Positions 8,832-20,672 of a DNA stretch of 64,000 bases are shown one piece after another; the stretch's first letter is position 1, and the number at the start of each line of letters is the position of its first letter. The stretch covers positions 372,001 through 436,000 of the forward strand of contig NZ_JACCBY010000003.1 of the NCBI RefSeq assembly GCF_013409985.1, given 5' to 3'. The translations under genes and the position numbers were made by a program. The DNA comes from Sphingomonas melonis (GTDB lineage Bacteria; Pseudomonadota; Alphaproteobacteria; Sphingomonadales; Sphingomonadaceae). The notes beneath the pieces were generated by a model. It had not been told where the DNA came from. It searched no databases and worked only from the letters and a program-made list of their open reading frames with translations.

Positions 8832-9425
8832 ATGGCGCAACAGCAACTTCCTCCCGCTGCCGGGCATACCGCGCTCGTCATCATCGACATGGTCAATGCG
8901 CTCGACTTCGAGGGCGGCGACCGGCTGAAGAACTCGGCGGAGGCGACGATCGCGCCGATCCTGACGCTGCGCGAGGCGGCGGATGGCGCCGGGGTGCCGG
9001 TGATCTACGTCAACGACAATGACGGCCAATGGCATGCGGGCCGCGAACGGCTGATCGAGGACACCTTGTCGCGCGACACGCCGGGGCGCGCGCTGACCGC
9101 CGCGTTGCGGCCCCGCGAAAACGACTATTTCATCATCAAGCCGCAGTTTTCCGGCTTCTATGCGACCAACCTGCCGGTGCTGCTGCCGCAATTGGGGGCG
9201 AGCCGGCTCGTGCTGGCCGGAGTCGCGGCTGATATCTGCGTGCTGTTCACCGCCGCCGACGCGCATATGCGGCAATATGACCTTTGGGTGCCGGCCGATG
9301 CGATCGCCGGCGACGACGAGGGACGCAGCCGCTGGGCCATCGAGATCATGAAGAACAGCATGCAGGCGGAAACCCGGCCCACCACCGACTATACGCTCGC
9401 CGAGTGGATCGACGCAGCGGATTAG
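8832..9425 (+). CDS. Isochorismatase-family cysteine hydrolase
   Basis: The 197-residue product has the Asp-Lys-Cys catalytic set of this fold. The Asp is in ALVIIDMVN near residue 20, the Lys in FIIKPQFSGF near residue 100 and the nucleophilic Cys in AADICVLFTAADA near residue 136. The family includes nicotinamidases, N-carbamoylsarcosine amidohydrolases and many hydrolases of unknown substrate. A link to the NAD salvage genes 2 kb downstream is possible, but the sequence lacks clear nicotinamidase metal-site features, so I leave the substrate open. The gene is monocistronic. Confidence 0.85.
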   Translation: MAQQQLPPAAGHTALVIIDMVNALDFEGGDRLKNSAEATIAPILTLREAADGAGVPVIYVNDNDGQWHAGRERLIEDTLSRDTPGRALTAALRPRENDYFIIKPQFSGFYATNLPVLLPQLGASRLVLAGVAADICVLFTAADAHMRQYDLWVPADAIAGDDEGRSRWAIEIMKNSMQAETRPTTDYTLAEWIDAAD

Positions 9426-9514
9426 GCGGGGTGGGCATATAGTGTAATTCCTTCCCGCGGGGGGGTGGCATGCCGACGGCATGACAAAGGGGCCGCCACC
9501 GAGGACATCGCTTA

Positions 9515-9574
9515 CCTCCCCCTCCGTCACGCCCTCCGGGCGCGCCACCTCCCCCTGGCGGGGGAGGAATTGGG
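9515..9574. repeat. CCTCCCCC/GGGGGAGG repeat, copy 1
   Basis: The unit begins with cctccccctccgtc and ends with a hairpin cctccccc-tgg-cgggggagg followed by aattggg. A close second copy lies at 15340-15398. After the hairpin, copy 1 continues as gctgaatgttgatccgg; a related phrase, gctgaatgtcgatccgg, occurs near 15160. It is a short intergenic palindromic repeat with no coding content. Confidence 0.7.
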
Positions 9575-9648
9575 CTGAATGTTGATCCGGCCTGAGTCTT
9601 ATCTATCCATCGGAGCTGCACGTGTCGGGATGGGGCCGAGAGTCGTTC

Positions 9649-9779
9649 GCGCAGAGGCGCAGAGGCGCAGAGATGTAGGGGTCGGGACAGCCTGCCCCGT
9701 CATCGCCGAGATTGTGGACAGGATCGCGGATGCCATAGGCGGAAAACCTCCGCGTCCTCTGCGCCTCTGCGCGCGATCC
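9649..9779. repeat. Inverted repeat built from GCGCAGAG units, copy 1
   Basis: Three tandem gcgcagag octamers (9649-9672) face two inverted copies, ctctgcgc twice (9757-9772), across about 85 bases. A longer member of the same family is at 33704-33836. Together with the repeat at 9515 it occupies much of the 567-base gap 9426-9992, where I see no gene. Confidence 0.7.
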
Positions 9780-9992
9780 TCTTCGGCCGCCATGTGTCCG
9801 CCCGTCGTGGAGGCCGATCCATCCCGGGACAATTGCTTGCGCTGCAAGCAGCGCAACCGACGTTGCATTTGCCCGTCATCAACGCGGGAGACATAGGCAC
9901 CGCGCCGCGTGCCGCGGCGTCATCGAGGTGTGCCGTGTTCAGTCTGATCGTCCAAATCGTCGCCTACCGCCGCCAGCGCCGCGCCTGACCGG

Positions 9993-10442
9993 TCAGTCGG
10001 TGGCGGCGAGCGCCGCCTCGACCTCTTCCACCGACACCCCGAACGCGCCGGCGAGGCCGGTGACGGACGCGCCGCGCTTGGCCAGTTCGCGCATCCGCGC
10101 GACATCCACCACCGTCGTATAGCCGCGGGTGTCGCGTTGCTCGCGCACCACGTCCTTGCGGCCCGAGCCGCGGCGGCGTTGCGCGGCGGCGGCATGCGGA
10201 TCGCCCTCGGCTAGTTTCTGTTCTTCGGCGCGGCGCGCCTCGCGGGCCTGTTCGCGCTCGCGCGTCTCGACCTCGCGGCTCTCCAGCCGCTCCTTGAGGC
10301 GCTGTTCCATCTCGCCGGCGCGGTCGCGGGCGCGCGCCTCGCGGGCGGCGGCGCGCTCGGCGACGCGCTGTTCGAGGCTGAGATTGCTGCGGACACGGAA
10401 GTCCGGCGATGGCGAGGGCGTGCCCCAGCTCTTGTCCACCAC
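9993..10442 (-). CDS. Coiled-coil hypothetical protein with C-terminal HTH-like segment
   Basis: I do not recognise the family. A GTG at 10442 with GGAG eight bases upstream gives 149 residues. Longer versions of the frame run through the tRNA-Arg gene and are artefacts. Residues about 25-100 are extremely Glu/Arg/Ala-rich and predict a long charged coiled coil. Near the C-terminus VDVARMRELAKRGASVTGLA and the following AFGVSVEEVEAAL look like a small helix-turn-helix (a stretch such as SVTGLAGAFGVSVEEVEAAL fits helix-turn-helix spacing). It lies 28 bases downstream of tRNA-Arg on the same strand and may be transcribed with the tRNAs. Confidence 0.65.
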   Translation of the reverse strand: MVDKSWGTPSPSPDFRVRSNLSLEQRVAERAAAREARARDRAGEMEQRLKERLESREVETREREQAREARRAEEQKLAEGDPHAAAAQRRRGSGRKDVVREQRDTRGYTTVVDVARMRELAKRGASVTGLAGAFGVSVEEVEAALAATD

Positions 10443-10470
10443 GTGCGTGGCTCCGGCTATCGATGGAAAA

Positions 10471-10547
10471 TGGTGCGCCCGGAACGATTCGAACGTCCGA
10501 CCCTCAGATTCGTAGTCTGATGCTCTATCCAGCTGAGCTACGGGCGC
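10471..10547 (-). tRNA. tRNA-Arg (anticodon ACG)
   Basis: The reverse strand folds as a complete cloverleaf of 77 bases including an encoded CCA. The acceptor stem is gcgcccg/cgggcgc, the D arm contains agctcagctggat, the anticodon loop reads ctACGaa and the T arm contains gttcgaatc. ACG becomes ICG after TadA editing and reads CGU, CGC and CGA. Confidence 0.95.
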
Positions 10548-10580
10548 ATGTGCCACGGCGGGAGCCGTGGCGGATATATA

Positions 10581-10657
10581 TGGTCGGGAAGAGAGGATTC
10601 GAACCTCCGGCCCCTGCCTCCCGAAGACAGTGCTCTACCAGGCTGAGCTACTCCCCG
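10581..10657 (-). tRNA. tRNA-Pro (anticodon CGG)
   Basis: The reverse strand forms a 77-base cloverleaf with an encoded CCA. The acceptor stem is cggggag/cttcccg with one G-U pair, the anticodon stem is ctgtc/ggcag with the loop ttCGGga, and the T arm contains ggttcgaatcc. It is 33 bases upstream of tRNA-Arg on the same strand, so the pair is probably one transcript. Confidence 0.95.
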
Positions 10658-10797
10658 ACGGAGTACGTCCGGGGCCCTTGGAAAGGGTCCGTCCGTGCTT
10701 GGAGGCGCGCCTATACCCACGCTGATGGGGGGATGCAAGCACCGGAATCACACTCTTGCGAAATCCTTTGGCAAGGTCTTAGGCGGATGGGGTGAAC

Positions 10798-11370
10798 ATG
10801 GTCGAAGCGCTTGCCGCAGCCCTCGTCATCGTCAACGTCGCGCTGGTCGCGGCGCGCAGCGTGTGGAACTACCCGGTCGCGCTCGCGGCGGTGGCGATCT
10901 ACGGCTGGGTGTTCGTCGGCGCGCGCCTGTACAGCGACGCGCTGCTGCAGGGCTTCTTCTTCGCCGCCAATCTGTACGGCTGGGCCAATTGGGCGCGCAG
11001 CCGGGCCGACGCGGGCGAGGTGGTGGTCGAACGGCTCGACCCTGCGACGCGGCTGGCGTGGCTCGGCGGCGGCGTCGCGGCGTGCCTCGTCTGGGGAACG
11101 GTGATGCACCGGTATACCGATGCGTCCTATCCGTGGTGGGACGGCGGGATCGCGATCGCGTCGGTCGCGGCGCAGCTGATGCAGGCGCGCCGGGCGATCG
11201 AGAGCTGGTGGGTGTGGATCGCGGTCGATGTCGCCAGCATCCCGCTCTACGCCGCCAAGGCCTTGTGGTTCACCGCCGGCCTGTACGGCGTGCTGCTCGG
11301 CCTGTCGGTATGGGGGCTGATCGACTGGCGGCGCGCGCTGGCGCGGCAGGTGAGGATGGCATTGGCATGA
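10798..11370 (+). CDS. pnuC: PnuC-type nicotinamide riboside transporter
   Basis: The 190-residue protein is almost wholly hydrophobic with about seven membrane segments. It carries the family-typical NLYGWANWAR in the first half and a Trp-rich segment near RAIESWWVWIAVDVAS. PnuC proteins let nicotinamide riboside cross the inner membrane by facilitated diffusion, trapped by phosphorylation inside. ATG 10798 is chosen; a GTG two codons upstream is possible. The stop overlaps the start of the kinase gene by four bases, which supports the pathway assignment. The promoter region is shared with the divergent tRNA pair. Confidence 0.88.
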   Translation: MVEALAAALVIVNVALVAARSVWNYPVALAAVAIYGWVFVGARLYSDALLQGFFFAANLYGWANWARSRADAGEVVVERLDPATRLAWLGGGVAACLVWGTVMHRYTDASYPWWDGGIAIASVAAQLMQARRAIESWWVWIAVDVASIPLYAAKALWFTAGLYGVLLGLSVWGLIDWRRALARQVRMALA

Positions 11371-11891
11371 AGCTCCGATCGATCTGCCTGCACGGGCCGG
11401 AAAGCACCGGCAAATCGACGATGATGCCGCGACTGGCGCAGCATTTCGGCGGGGTGCCGTGCGTCGCCGAATTCGGCCGCGCCTATTGCGAGGCGTTCGG
11501 TACCGACCTGACGATGGCCGACCTCGTCGAGATCGGCAAAGGCCATGACGCCAAGGTGCGCCACGCGCTCGCCGAGCGCAACTATCCGGTGATCACCGAC
11601 ACCGACCCGCTGATGACCGCGGTCTGGGCGGACATGATGTTCGGGCGTCGCGATCCATGGTTCGCGACCTGGACCAACACCGCCGACATCTATCTGCTGT
11701 TCGACGTCGATCTGCCCTGGGTCGACGACGGCACGCGCATGTTCGGCAGCACGGCGGAGCGGCAGCGCTTCTTCGCGCTCAGCCGGGCGGTGCTGGAGGA
11801 GCGCGGCGTGCGCTGGGCACTGGTGTCGGGCGAGGGGTCGGCGCGCTATCTCAACGCGCTGCGCGCCATCGAGGCGCTGAGCCGGGATTGA
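11367..11891 (+). CDS. NadR-like ribosylnicotinamide kinase (ATPase)
   Basis: The 174-residue product starts MKLRSICLHGPESTGKST, a Walker A of the form found in the kinase domain of NadR. TDTDPLMTAVW and LLFDVDLPWVDDGTRMFG follow, matching the same domain. NadR kinase phosphorylates nicotinamide riboside to NMN. The N-terminal HTH and adenylyltransferase domains of E. coli NadR are absent, so this is a stand-alone kinase. The ATGA overlap with pnuC makes coupled import and phosphorylation very likely. Confidence 0.83.
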   Translation: MKLRSICLHGPESTGKSTMMPRLAQHFGGVPCVAEFGRAYCEAFGTDLTMADLVEIGKGHDAKVRHALAERNYPVITDTDPLMTAVWADMMFGRRDPWFATWTNTADIYLLFDVDLPWVDDGTRMFGSTAERQRFFALSRAVLEERGVRWALVSGEGSARYLNALRAIEALSRD

Positions 11892-11969
11892 GGGCGGGGC
11901 GCGCGCCAAGGGCGCGGCCGCAGCGGACGGTAGGGGCGATCCGTCACCCGACGGACCACCCCCGACGCA

Positions 11970-12932
11970 TCAGCTCGACGGGGCGAGCTTGGTGTTGAGC
12001 ACCCAGCCGACATTGTCGTTCTCGTCGGCGACCTCCCACCACAGGCCGTCCTTCTTGCCGGTGGGATAGACGATCGCGCCGGTCGGCAGCGTGCGCAGCA
12101 CCTTGCCGGTGGCGACCGCGGTGGCGCGCAGCGCGACCGGGGCCTGCGCCGTGAAGGTCTTGGCCGGGGTCGCTTCCGCCGTGCCGGCCGAGCCCGGCGT
12201 CACCAGGCCGAGGCCGGTGACCAGCTTCGTATAGGCTTGGATGAACGACAGCGTCACGATCCGGCCGATGTCGGTATTGTCATAGCCGCCGCCCGCCGCG
12301 CCGGCGACCGACAGGAAGCCGCCGCCGCCGAAGGCGAGGTTGTTCTTGGCGGCATAGCCCTCCTCGGTGGCGATCGTCTCGGTCGTGCGGACGTTGGTCA
12401 GCGAGAGGACGGTGTTCGCCTCCATCTTCTTGCTCTTGATGCCGCCGAGCAGGCCGCCGACAGCGCCGCCGAGCAGACCGCCGGCGATACCGGCGACGGC
12501 ATTGCCGCTGACGTTGTTGTTGGCGCCCTGGATCTCGGCGACCATCACGTAATCGGCCGCCTTGATCTGGCCCTGGCCGACGTTGGAGCCGCGCTGCATG
12601 CCGAGGTTGCCGCCGATGTTGCGCTCGATCTGCGCCGCATTGAGGCCGCTGCCGCGATCGACAAGGTTGAAGCAGCCCGAGCGCTGGACCAGCACCTTGA
12701 GCAGCTTGGACGGCGGCGCGAGGTTATACTGCGTCCACCATTGCGGATCGTCGCCGTCGACGATCGACAGGGTGCCGAGCTTGCGCGTGCAATGCGGCAC
12801 TTCGGCGGACATTTTGTTCTGGAGCTTCTGCCCGCTCGACTCGCGGGCCAGCTTCTGCGCGTCGGCGGTGCCGGACACGACAAGGGCCACGCCGGCCAAT
12901 GCGGCGACAAGTGTTTGCTTTCCCACTTCCAC
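11970..12932 (-). CDS. CsgG/HfaB-like secreted protein with SH3-like tail
   Basis: About 320 residues. GTG 12932 sits just behind GGGAGGA; a second GTG at 12926 is an alternative. A signal peptide ends near SGTADAQK. Unlike CsgG there is no lipobox cysteine, so the mature protein may be soluble or peripherally attached. The middle (FNLVDRGSGLNAAQIERN, ADYVMVAEIQG, then a Gly-rich hydrophobic stretch and VLSLTNVRTTETIATEEG) matches the CsgG fold. The last 65 residues resemble a bacterial SH3 domain (LRTLPTGAIVYPTGKKDGLW). No curli or holdfast genes are nearby, so its role is open. Confidence 0.7.
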   Translation of the reverse strand: MEVGKQTLVAALAGVALVVSGTADAQKLARESSGQKLQNKMSAEVPHCTRKLGTLSIVDGDDPQWWTQYNLAPPSKLLKVLVQRSGCFNLVDRGSGLNAAQIERNIGGNLGMQRGSNVGQGQIKAADYVMVAEIQGANNNVSGNAVAGIAGGLLGGAVGGLLGGIKSKKMEANTVLSLTNVRTTETIATEEGYAAKNNLAFGGGGFLSVAGAAGGGYDNTDIGRIVTLSFIQAYTKLVTGLGLVTPGSAGTAEATPAKTFTAQAPVALRATAVATGKVLRTLPTGAIVYPTGKKDGLWWEVADENDNVGWVLNTKLAPSS

Positions 12933-13048
12933 TGTTCCTCCCAAGCGAAACGCTCGTTCGGGACGTCGTCACAGGGCCCCCCTGATCGCCGCCCCGGAGC
13001 CGTCGGCATCTAGCACCGGGCCGCCGGGTGCGCTAGGCGCGTAACGAT

Positions 13049-14872
<1,824 letters not shown>

Positions 14873-14971
14873 GGCGGATCGAGGTTTAGGGTTTGGAGAT
14901 CACGCCGGCCTCGGCAGGGCAAGGCTATCGTGTGGACGTTCGCTTGAGTCCGCTGCCTCCCAATCCCGCCC

Positions 14972-15079
14972 CGTCACCCCGGACTCGTTCCGGGGTCCAC
15001 TCTGCGGCGAGGGGGGGAGGCTCGATGGGACACCGTTCTCTTGTGGCCCGGTGGAACCCGGAACGAGTCCGGGGTGACG
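14972..15079. repeat. Nested palindromic repeat, copy 2
   Basis: The 29-base arms are 14972-15000 and 15051-15079 (cgtcaccccggactcg and its inverse). The left flank aaggctatcgtgtggacgtt and right flank gagccataggcgatag are the outer arms of the larger element. It lies downstream of lepA in the 616-base gap 14873-15488, in which I see no gene. Confidence 0.85.
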
Positions 15080-15339
15080 GATGCGAGGTGGACGCCGTTC
15101 GAACCTCGTCACCGGAGCCATAGGCGATAGTCCTTCCTCTTGAGGGGAAGAAATTAGGCTGAATGTCGATCCGGCCTATGGCGGATCGACGTTTAGGGTT
15201 TGGGGGAACTTCTCCTCCGGCCGGGGGGGGGGGCGGATTGGATTGCCGGTGGCGGTGCAAGCCGCTTCCGGGGGCACGTGCGACCCCGGCACTTTGGCAT
15301 GCCGGTGGGGCAGGGGCACGCCACCAAAGAAGTCTTTTA

Positions 15340-15398
15340 CCTCCCCCTCCGTCGCGGCTTCGCCGCGCCACCTCCCCCTGGCGGGGGAGGAATTGGGG
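15340..15398. repeat. CCTCCCCC/GGGGGAGG repeat, copy 2
   Basis: This copy closely matches 9515-9574: cctccccctccgtc, a gc-rich middle, then the hairpin cctccccc-tgg-cgggggagg and aattggg. A run of nine Gs near 15225 belongs to the same cluttered intergenic region. It may be prone to slippage. Confidence 0.7.
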
Positions 15399-15488
15399 GG
15401 GGGGCGATCCGTCTGGTGGGCTGCGTGCGACGCCCGATCGTCGTCGGGCGTTGCGTGTTTCAGGTCCGGCGGGTCGGGCCGGACGGCG

Positions 15489-15899
15489 TTACATGTAATT
15501 GGCGGGGTTGGGGCTCGGCATGCGGCAGGCGCGGGTGCGGCCGCGCTTGCAGGCGGCGACCTGATCGCGCCAATCGGCCATCGCCATCGCATAGGCGCGC
15601 TCGCGATCGGCCTGCAACGCGGCATCGGCGGCAATGGTCTGCCGGCGTGCGCGCATCGCCGCCCGGTAGCGGCGGACATCCGCTTGATAGCGCGCCGCGT
15701 TGGCGGCGTTGACCGCCGTCACCGCACCATTGTCGAAGCTCGCCATGGCCCCGACCTGACGATTGGCGGCGGCGACTTCCGGCGCGGTCTCGGTAGCGGC
15801 GGCGTCGGCCGCAGGTGAGGTCGCCGGAGCGGGTGCGGTGGTCTGCGCGACGACCGGGGCGGCAATCAGCGCAGCACCGATCAGGATGGGGCGAAACAT
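15489..15899 (-). CDS. Secreted hypothetical protein, Ala/Arg-rich
   Basis: I do not recognise the family. The 136 residues begin MFRPILIGAALIAAPVVAQT, a clear Sec signal peptide with cleavage probably after VVA. An Ala/Pro/Thr-rich linker follows to about residue 45, then a helical region (ARYQADVRRYRAAMRARRQT) likely to form a coiled coil. Two Cys near the C-terminus (AACKRGRTRACRM) could form a disulfide. A GAGGAG ribosome binding site precedes the start. It is probably periplasmic and of unknown role. Confidence 0.65.
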   Translation of the reverse strand: MFRPILIGAALIAAPVVAQTTAPAPATSPAADAAATETAPEVAAANRQVGAMASFDNGAVTAVNAANAARYQADVRRYRAAMRARRQTIAADAALQADRERAYAMAMADWRDQVAACKRGRTRACRMPSPNPANYM

Positions 15900-16202
15900 G
15901 TCTTACTCCTCGTTACGCCCGCGACAATGGGCGGGAGGAGTGATGGTTCCGGGAGGGGGGCGGGACGGCTGGCTACGATGCCGCCCCGTAGGATCGCCAC
16001 GTCTGATGCGTCGATCCGTACAGGACAAGGAGGGTCACGCGAGGGCGTGGAGAATATCGCACCGGGCGGCGTACTGCCGTCATCGTAACGGGCTCCGGCA
16101 CGCCCGTGATGCCGCAGGGGCAATATGTCCGCGTTCCCTGCGCCTCCGGGAACACAGATCGCTCCGTGACGGGGCTCCCGGGGGGCTGAACGCCCAATCG
16201 TC
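15900..16202. other. 303-base gap without a supported gene
   Basis: The left end holds the ribosome binding site and promoter region of the leftward secreted protein. A GGAAC on the minus strand near 15944 has CATT rather than CGTT 16 bases on, so I do not call a promoter. Nothing else is evident. Confidence 0.4.
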
Positions 16203-16544
16203 CTATACGACGAGTCCGGGATCGGACTTCGACAGTTGCTTTTTCAACGCGGCTTTGACTGCTTCTTCGATCTCCCGCAGGATCTTGGCCTGCTCCTCGG
16301 TTGGCAGTGCGGCAAACTCCGCCTCGGTGAGATGGTGGCGCTTGAGGATCTCCTCCCTGATGCGCTGTATCGGTGTCTTTTTGGCTTCCTTGAGGAAATC
16401 GGCGGCCCATTGATCGGCCCGCAGCGTCGTATCGGTCTGGGACGATGATCGGGTGGAGGCGGACCTTCCCGGTGCGTTTGTCGCATTCAAGCCGACCGAG
16501 GAGGCGCTCAAACCATTGCCGCCGAGAATAGACGTGATCGACAT
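16203..16544 (-). CDS. Small hypothetical protein, disordered start and helical C-terminus
   Basis: I do not recognise this 113-residue protein. Residues 1-40 are Ser/Thr/Gly-rich and start MSITSILGGNGLSASS, likely unstructured. From about residue 45 it is strongly helical and charged (DFLKEAKKTPIQRIREEIL, LTEAEFAALPTEEQAKILRE). The ribosome binding site GGAGG lies close to the start. No neighbours suggest a role; the composition is typical of sphingomonad coding sequence. Confidence 0.6.
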   Translation of the reverse strand: MSITSILGGNGLSASSVGLNATNAPGRSASTRSSSQTDTTLRADQWAADFLKEAKKTPIQRIREEILKRHHLTEAEFAALPTEEQAKILREIEEAVKAALKKQLSKSDPGLVV

Positions 16545-16759
16545 CGTTCCCTCCGAAATTCACAAGGACTTTCAGCCATAAGATCGTGAAACCGTCCGAA
16601 GACGACACCGAGTCTCCGGTCATCATTCCACATTATAGAGGATATCTGCGCCAATGATGCTGATCGATGCCGACTGGGGCGGGCAGTGAACGGCGCCGGG
16701 ATAAACCAGGCCGTACGCGCCCTTGCCGGGATCAGCCGTAATACGCGTTGGTCGAAGCC

Positions 16760-17776
16760 TCATTTTTCTTCGTAATCTTCCCAGTCAATGTCCTGCTGTG
16801 CGTCGCGCTCCACCTTGCGGGAGCGATCGGCGGCCAGCATCGCGCCTTCGCGGTCCCAGTCGCCGTTGGTTCTTGCGGCGGCGACACGCTGCGTCGCGGC
16901 GTCGATCGCATCGAGCGCGGCGGGGTCGTCGAGCAGGCGCCAATCGGGTTCGTCGGGGATGAAGGGGGCGGGGAGCGGCTCGCCGCCGCCTTCGAGCAGG
17001 GCAGGATGGTCTCCGGCGTCGTCGAGCGGCAGATAGGGGATGTCGGGATCGTCTTCCGGCGGCAGGGCGCGGGCGCGGGCCGCGTTGGCGGCGAGCGCGG
17101 CGAGCACCTCGGCCTGTGCCGCGGAGTCGAGCGGCACGCCGGCGAAAGCGGCAAGCGTGGCGGCATGGGCCTCGTCGTCGTCCGGCGCGGCCTGGCTGGC
17201 GGCGGTGATCGTCGTCTGCGCGGCGGCCTGCGTCATGGCTGGCGCGGCGGTGGAAGCGGGGTCGGCGGCGGACGGCGATCCGTCCGGGTGGGTCGCGACG
17301 GCGACGGCGGTCGCCTGCGCGGTGATGTGGCGGATGGTGTGGCGACGGTCGTCCGGCGTCGCACCGTAATGGTGCAGGATGAACATCAGCAAACGGTCGT
17401 TGCGCTTGCGTCGGAAGCCCATCAGCTTGCCCGCGGACATGACCGGGACGAGTTCGCCGTGAAGCGCGCGCTCGAACGCCTCATCCTTGATGCGCAATAC
17501 GCCCAGACCCTGTGCGGCATGCCAGGCAGCGCGGAAGCTGGCGGCCTGCGGATGGCGGCGCAGCGCATAGGCGCTTTCCGCGGACATGTTGACCATGTTG
17601 GCGGCGGTGCGCACCGCGCCGCAATCGGCGAGCGCCGCGATGAAGGCGCGCTGACGCTCGGGCGTCCAGCCGTCGTGGCGATCGCGCAGGCGGGGGACAG
17701 GGGCGAAGGCGTCCGGGGCGGGGCGGGCTTCGGGCGGATGGGGGCGGCGGTTCCTCATGAGTCGCACGCGAACCAT
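16760..17776 (-). CDS. Hypothetical protein with N-terminal HTH-like domain
   Basis: 338 residues. Residues about 36-75 read DGWTPERQRAFIAALADCG then VNMSAESAYALRRHP, a helix-turn-helix-like arrangement I associate with small DNA-binding domains of phage terminase small subunits and many sphingomonad hypotheticals. NDRLLMFILHHYG follows near residue 130. The rest is Ala/Pro/Asp-rich and probably disordered, ending DWEDYEEK. ATG 17758 is an alternative start. No phage genes are adjacent, so a domesticated regulator is as likely as a phage remnant. Function is unknown. Confidence 0.6.
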   Translation of the reverse strand: MVRVRLMRNRRPHPPEARPAPDAFAPVPRLRDRHDGWTPERQRAFIAALADCGAVRTAANMVNMSAESAYALRRHPQAASFRAAWHAAQGLGVLRIKDEAFERALHGELVPVMSAGKLMGFRRKRNDRLLMFILHHYGATPDDRRHTIRHITAQATAVAVATHPDGSPSAADPASTAAPAMTQAAAQTTITAASQAAPDDDEAHAATLAAFAGVPLDSAAQAEVLAALAANAARARALPPEDDPDIPYLPLDDAGDHPALLEGGGEPLPAPFIPDEPDWRLLDDPAALDAIDAATQRVAAARTNGDWDREGAMLAADRSRKVERDAQQDIDWEDYEEK

Positions 17777-17940
17777 ATCGGTTCCAAATAGGACAGGGCG
17801 GACGGCTAAGGTGTTGGGATGGCTGCGCGGGCCTATTGGGGCACGCGACCTTCAACCGGGTTACGTCTTCGGGCCGGAGTCGGATACCAGTTCGTCGTTT
17901 TTGCCTTGGGTCGCGCAAGACGCGGGACGCTGCCCGCGAC

Positions 17941-18399
17941 TTAGCCCCGTTGCAGCTTCGCCAGGATGGTATCGAGCGCCTGCAGGAAGCGGCTGCGGTC
18001 CTGCGCGGCGAAGGGTTTGGGGCCGCCCAATTGGTCGCCGCCGGCGCGCAGGTCGGCCATGATCGCGCGCGTCGCGATCGCGCCGCCGATCGAGGCGGTG
18101 GTGAAGGGCTTGCCGGTCGGGCTCAACACGCTCGCGCCCGCCTTGAGGCAGCGGTCGGCGAGCAGGATGTCGGCGGTGACCACGACCGCCTGCGCATCCG
18201 CCGCCGCGGCGATCCAGTCGTCGGCGGCGTCGAAGCCGTCACTGACGACGACGCGGCTGACCAGCGGATGCTGCGGCACGCGGAAGTGGCTGTTGCTGAC
18301 GACCGTCACCGGCACTGCGCGGCGCCAGGCGACCTTGTAGATCTCGTCCTTGACCGGACAGGCGTCCGCATCGACCAGAATGCGGACGCCCGCGGTCAT
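17941..18399 (-). CDS. YaiI/YqxD family protein (DUF188)
   Basis: The 152-residue product shows the family hallmark LVDADACPVKDEIYKVA near the N-terminus, the HPLVSRVVVSDGFDAADDWI segment and VVTADILLADRCL. The fold is PIN-like with conserved acidic residues, suggesting a nuclease, but no activity is established for the family. It lies 12 bases from the end of the DEAD-box helicase gene on the same strand, so it may be the distal gene of that transcript. Confidence 0.88.
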   Translation of the reverse strand: MTAGVRILVDADACPVKDEIYKVAWRRAVPVTVVSNSHFRVPQHPLVSRVVVSDGFDAADDWIAAAADAQAVVVTADILLADRCLKAGASVLSPTGKPFTTASIGGAIATRAIMADLRAGGDQLGGPKPFAAQDRSRFLQALDTILAKLQRG

Positions 18400-18411
18400 C
18401 GGCCGCGCCCG

Positions 18412-20160
<1,749 letters not shown>

Positions 20161-20565
20161 CGGGTAACCTAAATGGAAGCGGCGCCCCGACAGCATGGCT
20201 CGGGGCCAAAGCTGGGGCGCGGCAGAGGACAGTACAGTCGCGAGTCCGTGAAGATCGCGGGCCAATCGCGGGCGGCAATACGGACGCAATGTGGCGCTTG
20301 TATCGCGCGCATCATGGCCGTTTCCGTGACCCCAGAGACCCTGCACCGCCTAATCCGCGAAGCCGAGGCCGAGCGAGGCCGCCCTGTCCCTATAGGCGGA
20401 AACCGCGCGGGGCGCAACTCGCCGGCGCGATGGCGGGCGATTTGGCGCGGCGGGACGGCGGTTTAGGGGGGCGACGTTCTAGGGTTTGGGGCGGATGCTT
20501 CCTGGCGGGCAGGGCCATTGCATGTGGCTGGGGTGGTGAGGGTCTATCGGTTTCCTCATCAGGTG

Positions 20566-20672
20566 CGTCACCCCGAACTCGTTCCGGGGTCCACCCAGCC
20601 GCCAGAGAATGATGTCGACTCAAGCGCTTCTCCTCGCCGCAGAGTGGACACCGGAACAAGTCCGGGGTGACG
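20566..20672. repeat. Nested palindromic repeat, copy 3 (reverse orientation)
   Basis: The arms are 20566-20594 and 20644-20672. The outer flank gatagaccctcacc with gccacatgcaatggccc is found on the minus strand to the left, so this copy is inverted relative to the other copies whose flanks are clear. It lies in the 718-base gap 20161-20878 between divergent genes. The only other content I can support is the promoter side of the MFS gene, where ggtggag precedes the start. Confidence 0.82.

Noticed and set aside
10443..10556. N-terminal extension of the 9993 gene through tRNA-Arg, giving a protein starting [19 protein letters not shown]
   Set aside because: This peptide is the well-known translation of a tRNA-Arg gene on its coding strand. 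The tRNA folds perfectly, and a GTG with a good ribosome binding site lies downstream.
15920..15950. EcfG-type promoter for the secreted protein at 15489 (GGAAC-N16-CATT, minus strand)
   Set aside because: The -10 mismatch at the invariant G leaves only chance-level support.
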